64,000 nt of DNA from Palaemon carinicauda (taxonomy: Eukaryota > Arthropoda > Malacostraca > Decapoda > Palaemonidae). The notes beneath the pieces were generated by a model that did not search any database, was not told the DNA's origin, and worked only from the letters and a program-made list of their open reading frames with translations. The translations under genes and the position numbers were made by a program. Positions within the stretch are counted from its first letter, which is position 1, and each line of letters begins with the position of its first letter. The DNA lies in the NCBI RefSeq assembly GCF_036898095.1, contig NC_090759.1, positions 19,080,277-19,144,276 on the forward strand, written 5' to 3'. This document shows positions 43,101 through 53,598 of this stretch, piece by piece.

Positions 43101-44850
43101 CAATGACGTTGGGAACTACCAAACGTCCTGCAAGGTCATTAGCCAATAATAAAGTTACACCTTTTACTGGAAATTCAATATCTCTTATGCCTACCAGCAC
43201 ATTACCCTTCTTTATAGGACAATCAAGATGAACATTAGCAAGGGGAACTTTAGATATTTGTGAAAGGTCTTTCACGAGAACATGTTCATTAGTTACGTTA
43301 GCTTCAATATTAGGGAGAGCATTTCTCAATAGTAAACTTTGCGAAGCACCTGTGTCCCGAAGTATCCTGACTTTATATTTATCCCCATCAGAGTTCAAAG
43401 CTACAGTTCCATCAAAAGTAAAATCATCAAATAGATTTACAGGCTTTTCAGAATGGATATGGGAGACAGGCTTAATCTGACCATCCGTTTTACCTTTAAA
43501 GTTAAGAAAAGGGTTAAATGGGTTCCGAAAAGGCAAAGAAGTTTTACATTTAGGATCTGGACAGTTTTTAATTGTGTGACCGTCTTTCTTACAATAACTA
43601 CAACGAACATTAGACGCTTTTGCCATATCAGTCAGAGTTTCAGAGTTTTTAGCTGGAAATGGTTTTACATTCTGGTTGGTTCTCTTACTGTTGCCAAATT
43701 TATGTATTAAAGAGTAAGTGTCTGCTAGAGAAGCTGCCTTTAACAAGTCTTTTTCTTCCCTATCCTCTAAATACATCATAATGTTCAAAGGAAGCTTTCG
43801 TTTAAACTCTTCAAGTACAACCAAATTCTCTAATTCAGCAAAAGTATTTACTGCAGCAGATTTTACCCATTTCCTAAACTCCCTTAATTTCTCCGAAGCG
43901 AATTCTACATAGGTTTGAGTTGTGAACTTAGTTTTGTTACGAAAGGTCTGACGATATCCCTCGACAGAGATTGAAAACGCATCCAAAATTGCTTGTTTAA
44001 CATTCTGGTAATCTGTCGTATTTTCGAGATGTCTACAAACTTTCGCAGCTTTCCCAGTTAATTTCGGCCTTAATAGCCAAACCCACTGATCGCGTGGCCA
44101 ATCCAAATGCAAGGCAGTCTCTTCAAATGTCTTAAAATAATCTTCAGGATCATAATCTGTAAATGTGGGAACCAATTTAATGTTTTTTGCTAAATCAAAG
44201 GGTTTCTCCTGAGCTTCCAAAAGCGAAATTTCATGTTCCTTATTCTCTCTAGAAAACTTTGCTTTTTCCTGTTCAAATTTAAGTGCTAACAAAGATTCAT
44301 AGTTCATTTTTTCTTTCTCTCTATCTAAAGCTAACTGAAGTTTAGCTTTCTCTATCTCGAATTCTAATTTAAGTTTCGACATATGTCTCTCTGACTCTAA
44401 CCTTTGAGCTTCTGCTGATCTCTCATATTCTACCCTTTGGGCTTCCGCTAATCTCTCAGATTCTAACCTTTGAGCTTCCGCTAATCTTTCAGATTCTAAC
44501 CTTTTCTCTTCGGCTTGTTTCTCCAACCACGCAAATTGTCTCTCCGATTTTAATTTCTGTACTGCAAGTTTCTCGTGTTCAAGGGAAATGCGCTCATATT
44601 CTAACTGCTGCTCGTGGGCTAGTACTGCTGGTTCACGAGTTATATATTGTCTAGCTTCACTGCCTAGTTCACCCACACGCATATAATGCTCAAGAATCAA
44701 GTTGCGAATTTCATTCTTCCGCATACTACTCCTAGTTGCAATTGACAAATGACTAGCTAACTCAAGAAGCTCTAGTTTCTTAGCATTTGGGATACTAGCT
44801 AACTCAGCAGAGGGATCCGCAGCAAACTTCTGAACGTTAAATTGAGCCAT
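40168..44850 (-). CDS. Gmr1-like Gag-Pol polyprotein, uninterrupted (1,560 aa)
   Basis: ATG at 44,850 (MAQFNVQKF). Residues 75-210: charged coiled coil with four variants of a LESERLAEAQ repeat. Residues 220-390: Gag helical domain. 417-430: CCHC knuckle CSYCKKDGHTIKNC. 499-503: protease DTGAS. 708-748: integrase HHCC finger. Integrase core Asp778, Asp837 and Glu868 (IIIDNVG, QSDRG, HSESQG), then FCGPYP (GPY-like module, 1,012-1,017). 1,110-1,340: RT with YYQVGL, FGLTNAPSTF and YCYLDDIVV. 1,440-1,555: RNase H with QIDASNAGAGG, IEKEALSLV, FTDHNPL and ADALSRL. RT Cys1200 is Tyr in unit 2 (CTDYRKIN), the usual residue. No frameshift separates Gag and Pol. Confidence 0.95.
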   Translation of the reverse strand: MAQFNVQKFAADPSAELASIPNAKKLELLELASHLSIATRSSMRKNEIRNLILEHYMRVGELGSEARQYITREPAVLAHEQQLEYERISLEHEKLAVQKLKSERQFAWLEKQAEEKRLESERLAEAQRLESERLAEAQRVEYERSAEAQRLESERHMSKLKLEFEIEKAKLQLALDREKEKMNYESLLALKFEQEKAKFSRENKEHEISLLEAQEKPFDLAKNIKLVPTFTDYDPEDYFKTFEETALHLDWPRDQWVWLLRPKLTGKAAKVCRHLENTTDYQNVKQAILDAFSISVEGYRQTFRNKTKFTTQTYVEFASEKLREFRKWVKSAAVNTFAELENLVVLEEFKRKLPLNIMMYLEDREEKDLLKAASLADTYSLIHKFGNSKRTNQNVKPFPAKNSETLTDMAKASNVRCSYCKKDGHTIKNCPDPKCKTSLPFRNPFNPFLNFKGKTDGQIKPVSHIHSEKPVNLFDDFTFDGTVALNSDGDKYKVRILRDTGASQSLLLRNALPNIEANVTNEHVLVKDLSQISKVPLANVHLDCPIKKGNVLVGIRDIEFPVKGVTLLLANDLAGRLVVPNVIVMEKPVGVNIEPDPDCSVNPSCVVTRSQKSSSDESKVTSVNFEARNFMSRDNLIKAQKHDNTLSKLHDQAVSRSEISKSPCFYFESDLLMRFYRSPKRSSEDTWSEKRQIVLPLSVRNSVMEIAHDAYGGHLGIHKTYCKILNSFYWPNMKKDVAEFVRTCHVCQISGKPNQVIPKAPLQPILVPDEPFSKIIIDNVGPLPKTKKGNQYLLTLICPTTRYPIAIPLRNISAKNIANSLLKVFTNFGIPKEIQSDRGSNFTSDLFAQVLKELNIKQTLSAAYHSESQGALERWHQTFKSMLRKFCVESQLEWDEGIDFLLFAIREVPHESLGFSPYEMLFGRSVRGPLSVIKEEWLNTPSESSQTIQQYMNKLKSTLMQVRKIAGEKLRGQQILMKRNYDKACKVRKFKPNDLVLAYLPVPGSPLKAKFCGPYPIIKNVNNNTYIIKTPDRRKLTQIIHVNLLKAYHSRETGNGSSETVVNLNFKVETPGEDNSLEDLIASSMPQTNTEALNNLDLFLNHLSPWQSQDLKNVISSHSTLFNDFPRKSDLLLHDIELVPGIAPIRQQSYRVGPEKKSKMKEEVEYLLRYGLARPSKSPWASPCILVPKEDGSYRFCTDCRKINNVTIKDSYPLPLIDDLIDSVGQAKFVTKIDLLKGYYQVGLTEKAKLISAFITPFGLFQYEVMPFGLTNAPSTFHRLVNFIIQDLEGVYCYLDDIVVTGQTWEEHGNRLKCLFRRLEEAGLTINLKKSVFCKATVTYLGHIVGDGNVRPKTANVEAVLEYPVPTTRKSLQRFLGLASYYRRFCKNFSSVAAPLTSLTSTKVKFSWNEECQSSFEALKLFLINNPVLKSPDFKKPFILQIDASNAGAGGVLLQESDGILHLVSYTSTKFKHHQKSYSTIEKEALSLVLALQKYECYLLGAAEVLVFTDHNPLTFLDKMKSHNQRLLRWSIYLQKFPLQIRHIKGTENIMADALSRLPP

Positions 44851-45655
44851 GGTTAAAGTTTAAAGAAAACTTCCTTTAGTAAACAACTGAATTCCTGTTT
44901 TACAATTATAATAGATTAACACGTTCCTGCTGCCATTCAAGTACTTGCATTACAATCCACAATACAAAATTATAATGTTAGCGATTTTATAGTTTCCCGA
45001 CAAAATTAAACAAACATTACAAGTAATACGATTATTTTTAGAGTTTAAAAGGGAAAAGGGACAGTCCCGATTCGAAAGCAAAAGGTAATAAAGTATACGA
45101 GGGAGTGAAAAATTTTACATTCCCGATTCAAGCTGATATGGAGGAACTAAGGAAATAACCCGTTGGTCCTAAACAAGCGTTATTTACTCCAAACAACTTG
45201 AATGACAACTTACAAAATTGAACGTCGGCGCAGAGAAAAAATAAAGTAAATAAAAGGTTTAAACGATTCCTCACCTATCGTATAAACTACGCGATCCTGG
45301 TATCGTCTAACCCAGGGGAAATGACTGCACAAGTTGTAGTTGTAATTGTATAAGGACAAAATATGGATAAGAGCTTCCGGATAGCTCTCGTGAGTCTCGA
45401 GGAGTCATCGACTCGGTGAGGGCGAAAATGAAAAAAATATACTACTGTGTTGGTATTACCCAAAAGAGCAAACCGTCCATAACCAATGATACGAAAATGG
45501 TTTCACAGCGCGCACATACTGTATATATCATTAACCCTAATAACAGGTATTCAGAATGTTTACAATAAATATTGAGTGAAACTAAAAATATTGAACACTA
45601 TTTGCGGCGACAATTGTTTAACTGAATGAATCCTCAATATGGTAAAAGAGATATT
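44851..45655 (-). other. Unit 1 leader between PBS and Gag
   Basis: About 0.8 kb non-coding, nearly identical to 51,025-51,828. Likely holds the packaging signal; nothing specific can be seen. Confidence 0.6.
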
Positions 45656-45673
45656 TCCCGGATTAGGCCCCCA
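45656..45673 (-). other. Candidate primer binding site, unit 1
   Basis: Minus strand TGGGGGCCTAATCCGGGA, five bases after the 5' LTR. TGG start and the flanks TGGGGGC and TCCGGGA resemble a tRNA-Pro-type site, but the middle has an extra base. Repeated at 51,829-51,846. Confidence 0.5.
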
Positions 45674-45678
45674 ATTTA

Positions 45679-46241
45679 TGTGACGACTTTATGGCCAAGG
45701 TTCAGAGAATAATAAGTTCCATACGTCACATAAAATAATTAATGAAAGGTTTAATTTCAAAACAGAACAAAATTCAACACTTTAATAATGAAACAGTTTA
45801 CATAATTACGTTAATCTCTTTCTTACCGAAATAACCCAGAAAACACTCAAACAATCCTGCACCGCACAAATAACAAAATCAATAACCTTAATATACTAAA
45901 TTTCAAATATAAAACACGTTACCAATTCCACTAAGGTTCACTCAAGACTTATATTAAAGAACATTAATACATTACAAAAACCGAGGAATAAGAAGACAGC
46001 TACTCCAATAGGACACTTATCACAGTAGAAGACCAGGTGAGACTAACTATGCATGAAATAAGTGGTCCGAAGAAAACTGAAAAGAAGGCGGGGAAAAAAA
46101 AGCACTCTGAAAACGGGATAACTAAAGACACAGCCAAGGATGTTAAAAACAGGTGCAGGAAAGAACTGTATACATTCCCACAATAAAAGAAGATTACAAC
46201 TATATACAAAATTAAGATGCCAATCTGGCAGATGGGTGACA
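45679..46241 (-). repeat. LTR 2, shared by both units
   Basis: 563 bp; serves as 5' LTR of unit 1 and 3' LTR of unit 2. Confidence 0.93.
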
Positions 46242-46253
46242 CCTCCCCCTTAG
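46242..46253 (-). other. Polypurine tract, unit 2
   Basis: Same sequence and position as in unit 1. Confidence 0.75.
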
Positions 46254-46340
46254 AAGACGAGCCCAACAGAGTGGCTCGTAGAAAAAGAGGCCAATGAGGA
46301 GAGTCTGACGATACTCTAGACTGGAGAAGGAGGTATCATG

Positions 46341-49300
46341 TTAAGGAGGCAGTCGGGATAAGGCATCTGCCATGATGTTCTCTGTTCCCTTGATGTGGCG
46401 GATCTGTAGAGGGAACTTCTGCAGATAAATGGACCAGCGTAGTAGACGTTGGTTGTGGGACTTCATCTTGTCGAGGAAGGTCAAGGGGTTGTGGTCGGTG
46501 AAGACTAGTACCTCAGCAGCACCTAGTAAGTAGCATTCATATTTTTGCAGGGTGAGTACCAAACTAAGTGCTTCCTTCTCAATGGTGCTGTAGGACTTCT
46601 GGTGATGCTTGAACTTAGTGGAGGTGTAGCTGACTGGGTGAAGTATACCATCTGACTCTTGGAGTAGCACCCCTCCAGCTCCCGCATTGCTAGCATCTAT
46701 TTGAAGGATAAAAGGCTTTTTAAAATCGGGGGATTTAAGAACAGGGTTGTTTATCAGAAACAGCTTTAAGGCTTCGAAAGAGGATTGACATTCTTCATTC
46801 CAACTGAATTTAACTTTGGTACTGGTTAGGGATGTTAAAGGGGCAGCAACTGAAGAGAAGTTCTTGCAGAATCTCCTGTAGTATGAGGCTAACCCTAAGA
46901 ATCTTTGTAAGGACTTTCTGGTGGTTGGAACAGGGTACTCTAGAACAGCTTCTACATTGGCAGTTTTTGGTCTAACATTACCATCCCCAACAATGTGGCC
47001 TAAGTAGGTAACAGTAGCTTTACAAAAGACAGATTTTTTAAGATTTATGGTTAATCCAGCCTCTTCTAACCTACGGAACAAACACTTGAGCCTATTCCCA
47101 TGTTCTTCCCAAGTCTGTCCAGTGACTACTATATCATCAAGGTAACAATAAACACCTTCCAAATCTTGGATGATGAAGTTTACAAGGCGGTGAAAGGTAG
47201 ATGGGGCGTTGGTAAGGCCAAAAGGCATGACCTCGTACTGAAAAAGTCCAAAGGGTGTAATGAAAGCAGATATTAACTTAGCTTTTTCAGTTAATCCTAC
47301 CTGATAATAGCCCTTTAAGAGGTCTATCTTCGTTACAAACTTTGCTTGTCCTACTGAATCAATTAAATCATCAATGAGTGGCAAAGGGTAGGAATCTTTA
47401 ATGGTAACATTGTTAATCTTTCTATAGTCTGTACAAAATCTGTAGCTACCGTCCTCTTTTGGAACTAGGATGCAAGGTGAAGCCCATGGCGATTTACTCG
47501 GTCTTGCTAGACCATACCGGAGAAGATATTCGACTTCCTCCTTCATTTTGCTCTTCTTCTCAGGACCCACACGATAGGACTGCTGACGAATGGGTGCTGT
47601 ACCAGGAACCAGCTCGATGTCATGTAGCAGCAAATCACTTTTCCTGGAAAAATCATTAAAGAGAGTTGAATGGCTAGAGATTACATTCTTTAAGTCTTGT
47701 GACTGCCAAGGAGAGAGGTGGTTCAGGAATAGATCCAGGTTATTTAGAACCTCAGTATTGGTTTGTGGCATGGAGGAAGCAATAAGGTCTTCCAATGAAT
47801 TGTCCTCTCCTGGAGTCTCTACCTTAAAATTAAGATTAACAACCGTCTCACTGGAACCATTTCCAGTTTCCCTAGAGTGATAAGCCTTAAGTAAATTAAC
47901 ATGAATGATCTGAGTGAGTTTTCTACGATCTGGAGTTTTGATAATGTATGTATTATTGTTAACATTTTTTTATGATGGGATAGGGCCCACAAAACTTAGC
48001 TTTAAGAGGGGAACCAGGGACAGGAAGGTAGGCTAACACAAGGTCATTAGGTTTAAATTTTCTGACTTTACAAGCTTTGTCATAGTTTCTCTTCATTAAG
48101 ATTTGTTGACCCCTTAATTTCTCCCCAGCAATTTTCCTAACCTGCATTAATGTGCTTTTAAGTTTATTCATATATTGTTGAATGGTTTGGCTAGACTCAG
48201 AAGGGGTGTTCAACCATTCCTCTTTAATTACTGAAAGTGGTCCTCTAACTGACCTCCCAAACAACATCTCGTAGGGTGAAAAACCAAGGGACTCATGGGG
48301 AACTTCCCTGATAGCAAACAGAAGAAAATCAATGCCCTCATCCCACTCAAGTTGACTTTCAACACAAAATTTCCTAAGCATACTCTTAAAAGTTTGATGC
48401 CAATGCTCAAGGGCACCCTGAGACTCTGAGTGATAGGCAGCAGACAAAGTTTGTTTAATATTTAGTTCTTTAAGTACCTGGGCAAAAAGGTCACTGGTGA
48501 AATTCGAACCTCTATCACTTTGTATTTCCTTTGGGATACCAAAATTTGTGAAAACTTTCAGTAAAGAATTAGCAATGTTCTTAGCAGAAATGTTACGAAG
48601 AGGGATGGCAATAGGATATCGGGTCGTAGGACATATTAAAGTGAGCAAGTATTGATTACCTTTCTTGGTTTTTGGTAAAGGACCAACGTTATCTATAATT
48701 ATCTTACTAAAAGGTTCATCAGGGACTAAGATCGGTTGTAAAGGTGCCTTGGGTATTACCTGGTTCGGTTTTCCTGATATCTGACATACATGACAAGTGC
48801 GAACAAATTCTGCTACATCTTTTTTCATATTAGGCCAATAGAAACTATTCAAAATCTTACAATAGGTCTTATGAATTCCTAAATGTCCTCCATAGACATC
48901 ATGAGCTATTTCCATTACAGAATTCCTAACAGAAAGAGGCAGCACAATTTGTCGCTTTTCGCTCCATGTGTCTTCACTAGATCTCTTAGGGGAACGGTAA
49001 AACCTCATTAACAAATCAGATTCAAAGTAAAAACATGGGGATTTGCTAATCTCACTTCTAGAAACTGCTTGGTCATGAAGCTTACTTAAAGTGTTATCGT
49101 GCTTCTGAGCTTTAAAAAGGTTATCTTTACTCATGAAATTTCGTGCTTCAAAATTTACAGAAGTGACTTTAGATTCATCCGAACTAGATTTCTGGCTATG
49201 AGTGACAACACAGGAAGGATTTACAGAGCAATCAGGATCAGGTTCAATGTTTACACCTACAGGTTTTTCCATTACAATGACGTTGGGAACTACCAAACGT

Positions 49301-51024
49301 CCTGCAAGGTCATTAGCCAATAATAAAGTTACACCTTTTACTGGAAATTCAATATCTCTTATGCCTACCAGCACATTACCCTTCTTTATAGCACAATCAA
49401 GATGAACATTAGCAAGGGGAACTTTAGATATTTGTGAAAGGTCTTTCACGAGAACATGTTCATTAGTTACGTTAGCTTCAATATGAGGGAGAGCATTTCT
49501 CAATAGTAAACTTTGCGAAGCACCTGTGTCCCGAAGTATCCTGACTTTATATTTATCCCCATCAGAGTTCAAAGCTACAGTTCCATCAAAAGTAAAATCA
49601 TCAAATAGATTTACAGGCTTTTCAGAATGGATATGGGAGACAGGCTTAATCTGACCATCCGTTTTACCTTTAAAGTTAAGAAAAGGGTTAAATGGGTTCC
49701 GAAAAGGCAAAGAAGTTTTACATTTAGGATCTGGACAGTTTTTAATTGTGTGACCGTCTTTCTTACAATAACTACAACGAACATTAGACGCTTTTGCCAT
49801 ATCAGTCAGAGTTTCAGAGTTTTTAGCTGGAAATGGTTTTACATTCTGGTTGGTTCTCTTACTGTTGCCAAATTTATGTATTAAAGAGTAAGTGTCTGCT
49901 AGAGAAGCTGCCTTTAACAAGTCTTTTTCTTCCCTATCCTCTAAATACATCATAATGTTCAAAGGAAGCTTTCGTTTAAACTCTTCAAGTACAACCAAAT
50001 TCTCTAATTCAGCAAAAGTATTTACTGCAGCAGATTTTACCCATTTCCTAAACTCCCTTAATTTCTCCGAAGCGAATTCTACATAGGTTTGAGTTGTGAA
50101 CTTAGTTTTGTTACGAAAGGTCTGACGATATCCCTCGACAGAGATTGAAAACGCATCCAAAATTGCTTGTTTAACATTCTGGTAATCTGTCGTATTTTCG
50201 AGATGTCTACAAACTTTCGCAGCTTTCCCAGTTAATTTCGGCCTTAATAGCCAAACCCACTGATCGCGTGGCCAATCCAAATGCAAGGCAGTCTCTTCAA
50301 ATGTCTTAAAATAATCTTCAGGATCATAATCTGTAAATGTGGGAACCAATTTAATGTTTTTTGCTAAATCAAAGGGTTTCTCCTGAGCTTCCAAAAGCGA
50401 AATTTCATGTTCCTTATTCTCTCTAGAAAGCTTTGCTTTTTCCTGTTCAAATTTAAGTGCTAACAAAGATTCATAGTTCATTTTTTCTTTCTCTCTATCT
50501 AAAGCTAACTGAAGTTTAGCTTTCTCTATCTCGAATTCTAATTTAAGTTTCGACATATGTCTCTCTGACTCTAACCTTTGAGCTTCTGCTGATCTCTCAT
50601 ATTCTACCCTTTGGGCTTCCGCTAATCTCTCAGATTCTAACCTTTGAGCTTCCGCTAATCTTTCAGATTCTAACCTTTTCTCTTCGGCTTGTTTCTCCAA
50701 CCACGCAAATTGTCTCTCCGATTTTAATTTCTGTACTGCAAGTTTCTCGTGTTCAAGGGAAATGCGCTCATATTCTAACTGCTGCTCGTGGGCTAGTACT
50801 GCTGGTTCACGAGTTATATATTGTCTAGCTTCACTGCCTAGTTCACCCACACGCATATAATGCTCAAGAATCAAGTTGCGAATTTCATTCTTCCGCATAC
50901 TACTCCTAGTTGCAATTGACAAATGACTAGCTAACTCAAGAAGCTCTAGTTTCTTAGCATTTGGGATACTAGCTAACTCAGCAGAGGGATCCGCAGCAAA
51001 CTTCTGAACGTTAAATTGAGCCAT
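46341..51024 (-). pseudogene. Gmr1-like Gag-Pol, unit 2, single frameshift
   Basis: Same protein as unit 1 with few substitutions. The first frame (51,024 to 47,959; 1,021 residues) covers Gag, protease, integrase and the GPY-like module; the remainder (RT, RNase H) is in another phase. The cause is one extra T in a T run (seven at 47,964-47,971 against six in unit 1 near 41,791). Substitutions include integrase ALEHWHQ for ALERWHQ near the catalytic Glu, while RT has CTDYRKIN. RT, RNase H and integrase catalytic residues are otherwise kept. Confidence 0.93.
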
Positions 51025-51828
51025 GGTTAAAGTTTAAAGAAAACTTCCTTTAGTAAACAACTGAATTCCTGTTTTACAATTATAATAGATTAACACGTTC
51101 CTGCTGCCATTCAAGTACTTGCATTACAATCCACAATACAAAATTATAATGTTAGTGATTTTATAGTTTCCCGACAAAATTAAACAAACATTACAAGTAA
51201 TACGATTATTTTTAGAGTTTAAAGGGAAAAGGGACAGTCCCGATTCGAAAGCAAAAGGTAATAAAGAATACGAGGGAGTGAAAAATTTTACATTCCCGAT
51301 TCAAGCTGATATGGAGGAACTAAGGAAATAACCCGTTGGTCCTAAACAAGCGTTATTTACTCCAAACAACTTGAATGACAACTTACAAAATTGAACGTCG
51401 GCGCAGAGAAAAAATAAAGTAAATAAAAGGTTTAAACGATTCCTCACCTATCGTATAAACTACGCGATCCTGGTATCGTCTAACCCAGGGGAAATGACTG
51501 CACAAGTTGTAGTTGTAATTGTATAAGGACAAAATATGGATAAGAGCTTCCGGATAGCTCTCGTGAGTCTCGAGGAGTCGTCGACTCGGTGAGGGCGAAA
51601 ATGAAAAAAATATACAACTGTGTTGTTATTACCCAAAAGAGCAAACCGTCCATAACCAATGATACGAAAATGGTTTCACAGCGCGCACATACTGTATATA
51701 TCATTAACCCTAATAACAGGTATTCAGAATGTTTACAATAAATCTTGAGTGAAACTAAAAATATTGAACACTATTTGCGGCGACAATTGTTTAACTGAAT
51801 GAATCCTCAATATGGTAAAAGAGATATT
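51025..51828 (-). other. Unit 2 leader
   Basis: Non-coding; differs from unit 1 by a few bases, including one A lost in a run near 51,220. Confidence 0.6.
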
Positions 51829-51846
51829 TCCCGGATTAGGCCCCCA
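51829..51846 (-). other. Candidate primer binding site, unit 2
   Basis: Same as 45,656-45,673. Confidence 0.5.
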
Positions 51847-51851
51847 ATTTA

Positions 51852-52414
51852 TGTGACGACTTTATGGCCAAGGTTCAGAGAATAATAAGTTCCATAGGTC
51901 ACATAAAATAATTAATGAAAGGTATAATTTCAAAACAGAACAAAATTTAACACTTTAATAATGAAACAGTTTACATAATTACGTTAATCTCTTTCTTACC
52001 GAAATAACCCAGAAAACACTCAAACATTCCTGCACCGCACAAATAACAAAATCAATAACCTTAATATACTAAATTTCAAATATAAAACACGTTACCAATT
52101 CCACTAAGGTTCACTCAAGACTTATATTAAAGAACATTAATACATTACAAAAACCGAGGAATAAGAAGACAGCTACTCCAATAGGACACTTATCACAGTA
52201 GAGGACCAGGTGAGACTAACTATGCATGAAATAAGTGGTCCGAAGAAAACTGAAAAGAAGGCGGGGAAAACAAAGCACTCTAAAAACGGGATAACTAAAG
52301 ACACAGCCAAGGATGTTAAAAACAGGTACATGAAAGAACTGTATACATTCCCACAATAAAAGAAGATTACAACTATATACAAAATTAAGATGCCAATCTG
52401 GCAGATGGGTGACA
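51852..52414 (-). repeat. LTR 3 (5' LTR of unit 2)
   Basis: 563 bp. Differs from LTR 1 at about five positions (for example aaaacaaag for aaaaaaaag). Confidence 0.92.
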
Positions 52415-52418
52415 CACC
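52415..52418. repeat. Target duplication (cacc), right of Gmr1-like array
   Basis: Matches 39,502-39,505; followed by cctaaactagg, the continuation of the DIRS-A leader. Confidence 0.82.
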
Positions 52419-53244
52419 CTAAACTAGGAGGGATGGAAGACATATAGCTATTGCAGGAAAGTCTCCGACCTAGCCCCAGCAATAGAGGAAGGACTAGCCG
52501 TTCCTCATTCTCGGACGCAACCCTAAGGGGGGATCATTCCCTTATGGAGGACAGAGAAGCGATAAATACTCTGATATGAGCTTGATCCCCTTACGTGGTA
52601 GGGGGAGCAAGGCTACACAGAGGGGATGCCCTAAGGCAGGGGATGAAGGAAGCATATAGGGGTCCTACTTGTAGGTTAGGTTAGAAAGGCACACTATCTA
52701 ACCTGTCCCCTATAGGGTCCTTGAAGGCGAAAACACTTGCATCACAGTTAATAGTATTGTAAAATAATGCCACTATCTTCATAATTAAAACTAGGATCAC
52801 TGAAATATATCATGCATGAACACTGATGTTAGGCACTCTGGCCTAGGGGCTAGACTAGCAAACTGGTATGGGGTCAGATGATGACCGATAACAAGGCGTC
52901 AAAACACGATATATAAAGTTCCTAGCTATGAAGACTAAATAACTAATAGTATCGATTAGTTAATGAGGCCGGAAAACGCTGTTGAGGCTAGCTAAATAAG
53001 GCATGCAAAACAACAGCGACGCCATAAAATGGCGGGTCCGGTCGAGGCACAGCTCTGCCACAAAACATCAAATATCTCGAAAAGTAAAAGTTACTTTACG
53101 GTCAGAGCTTATTTAAACAATACTGGAACCTTGTACTCAACTTTCCAGAAGAAGGCGAGGCCGAGGGTAGAGACATGGCTAAGATGCAAGTCGATAAAGT
53201 ACGCACAGGGAAAAGTCCGACTAGTAAGGCAAGCTACTAAACGA
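52419..53244 (-). other. DIRS-A 5' leader, distal part
   Basis: Homologous to about 62,776-63,594 in DIRS-B. No coding frame of interest; contains tatatcatgcatgaac, also in the fragment at 19,195-19,989. Confidence 0.6.
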
Positions 53245-53598
53245 AGGATGAGGACGGACGTGACGTCATTTAGCAATGGCGCCCGTTTGTTTACGTCTCG
53301 AGTACCAAAAGTAGCCACGAACGAGATTAGCTGTGGAACGGCTCCCCAGCTATTCTCCGCCCCTACACTTCAAAGTGTTAACTTTATGTAGGGTGTAGAT
53401 AGCTATGTGGCGCGTTAATACATGCGTCCCCTGTTGATATACGATGTCTTAAAGGGAAACCTTTAGGATACTCGCTCCAGAAGTTAGAATTCTGTGATAA
53501 CCTGTGGTTAAATTCTCTGGGGAGATTTAGTAGTTATATACCCAAGGAAGCTACCAAAAAGGAACCTTCCATCAGGACGCCATGGCTTGAGCCCAAAA
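53245..53598. repeat. DIRS-A 5' inverted terminal repeat
   Basis: Starts aggatgagga and ends ccatcaggacgccatgg cttgagcccaaaaa. It pairs with 31,846-32,230. The run of five A at the end merges with the target. Confidence 0.9.

Larger units (their letters stand above)
39506..52414 (-). mobile_element. Gmr1-like Ty3/gypsy array: LTR-internal-LTR-internal-LTR
   Basis: Three 563-bp LTRs flank two 5,610-bp internal regions, all in the same orientation, sharing the middle LTR. Each internal region encodes Gag-PR-INT-RT-RNase H in that order, the order described for the Gmr1 clade and unlike usual Ty3/gypsy. The whole array has one 4-bp target duplication in DIRS-A. Unit 1 has an uninterrupted Gag-Pol; unit 2 has one frameshift. 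LTRs differ from each other at only about 5-10 positions by eye, so the array is young. Confidence 0.93.
31846..53598 (-). mobile_element. DIRS-A, DIRS1-like retrotransposon interrupted by Gmr1-like array
   Basis: Near-complete element of about 8.8 kb once the insertion at 39,506-52,414 and one 4-bp duplication are removed. Order on the minus strand: 5' inverted repeat (53,245-53,598), long leader, Gag, RT/RNase H, YR, ICR (32,310-32,403), 3' inverted repeat (31,846-32,230). It lies inside a CR1-like LINE without target duplication. Gag and RT carry few lesions (one frameshift; one TGA and one frameshift); YR is intact. Sequence is very close to DIRS-B. Confidence 0.92.

Noticed and set aside
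40168..51024. Possible endogenous retrovirus (envelope gene)
   Set aside because: No third gene lies between RNase H and the 3' LTR (about 100 bases only), so this is an LTR retrotransposon without envelope.
53029..53391. Plus-strand frame MAGPVEAQLC..., also present at 63,385-63,816
   Set aside because: It lies in the leader and 5' inverted repeat of DIRS-A and DIRS-B. Its presence in both is due to element similarity; lengths differ and no domain is seen.
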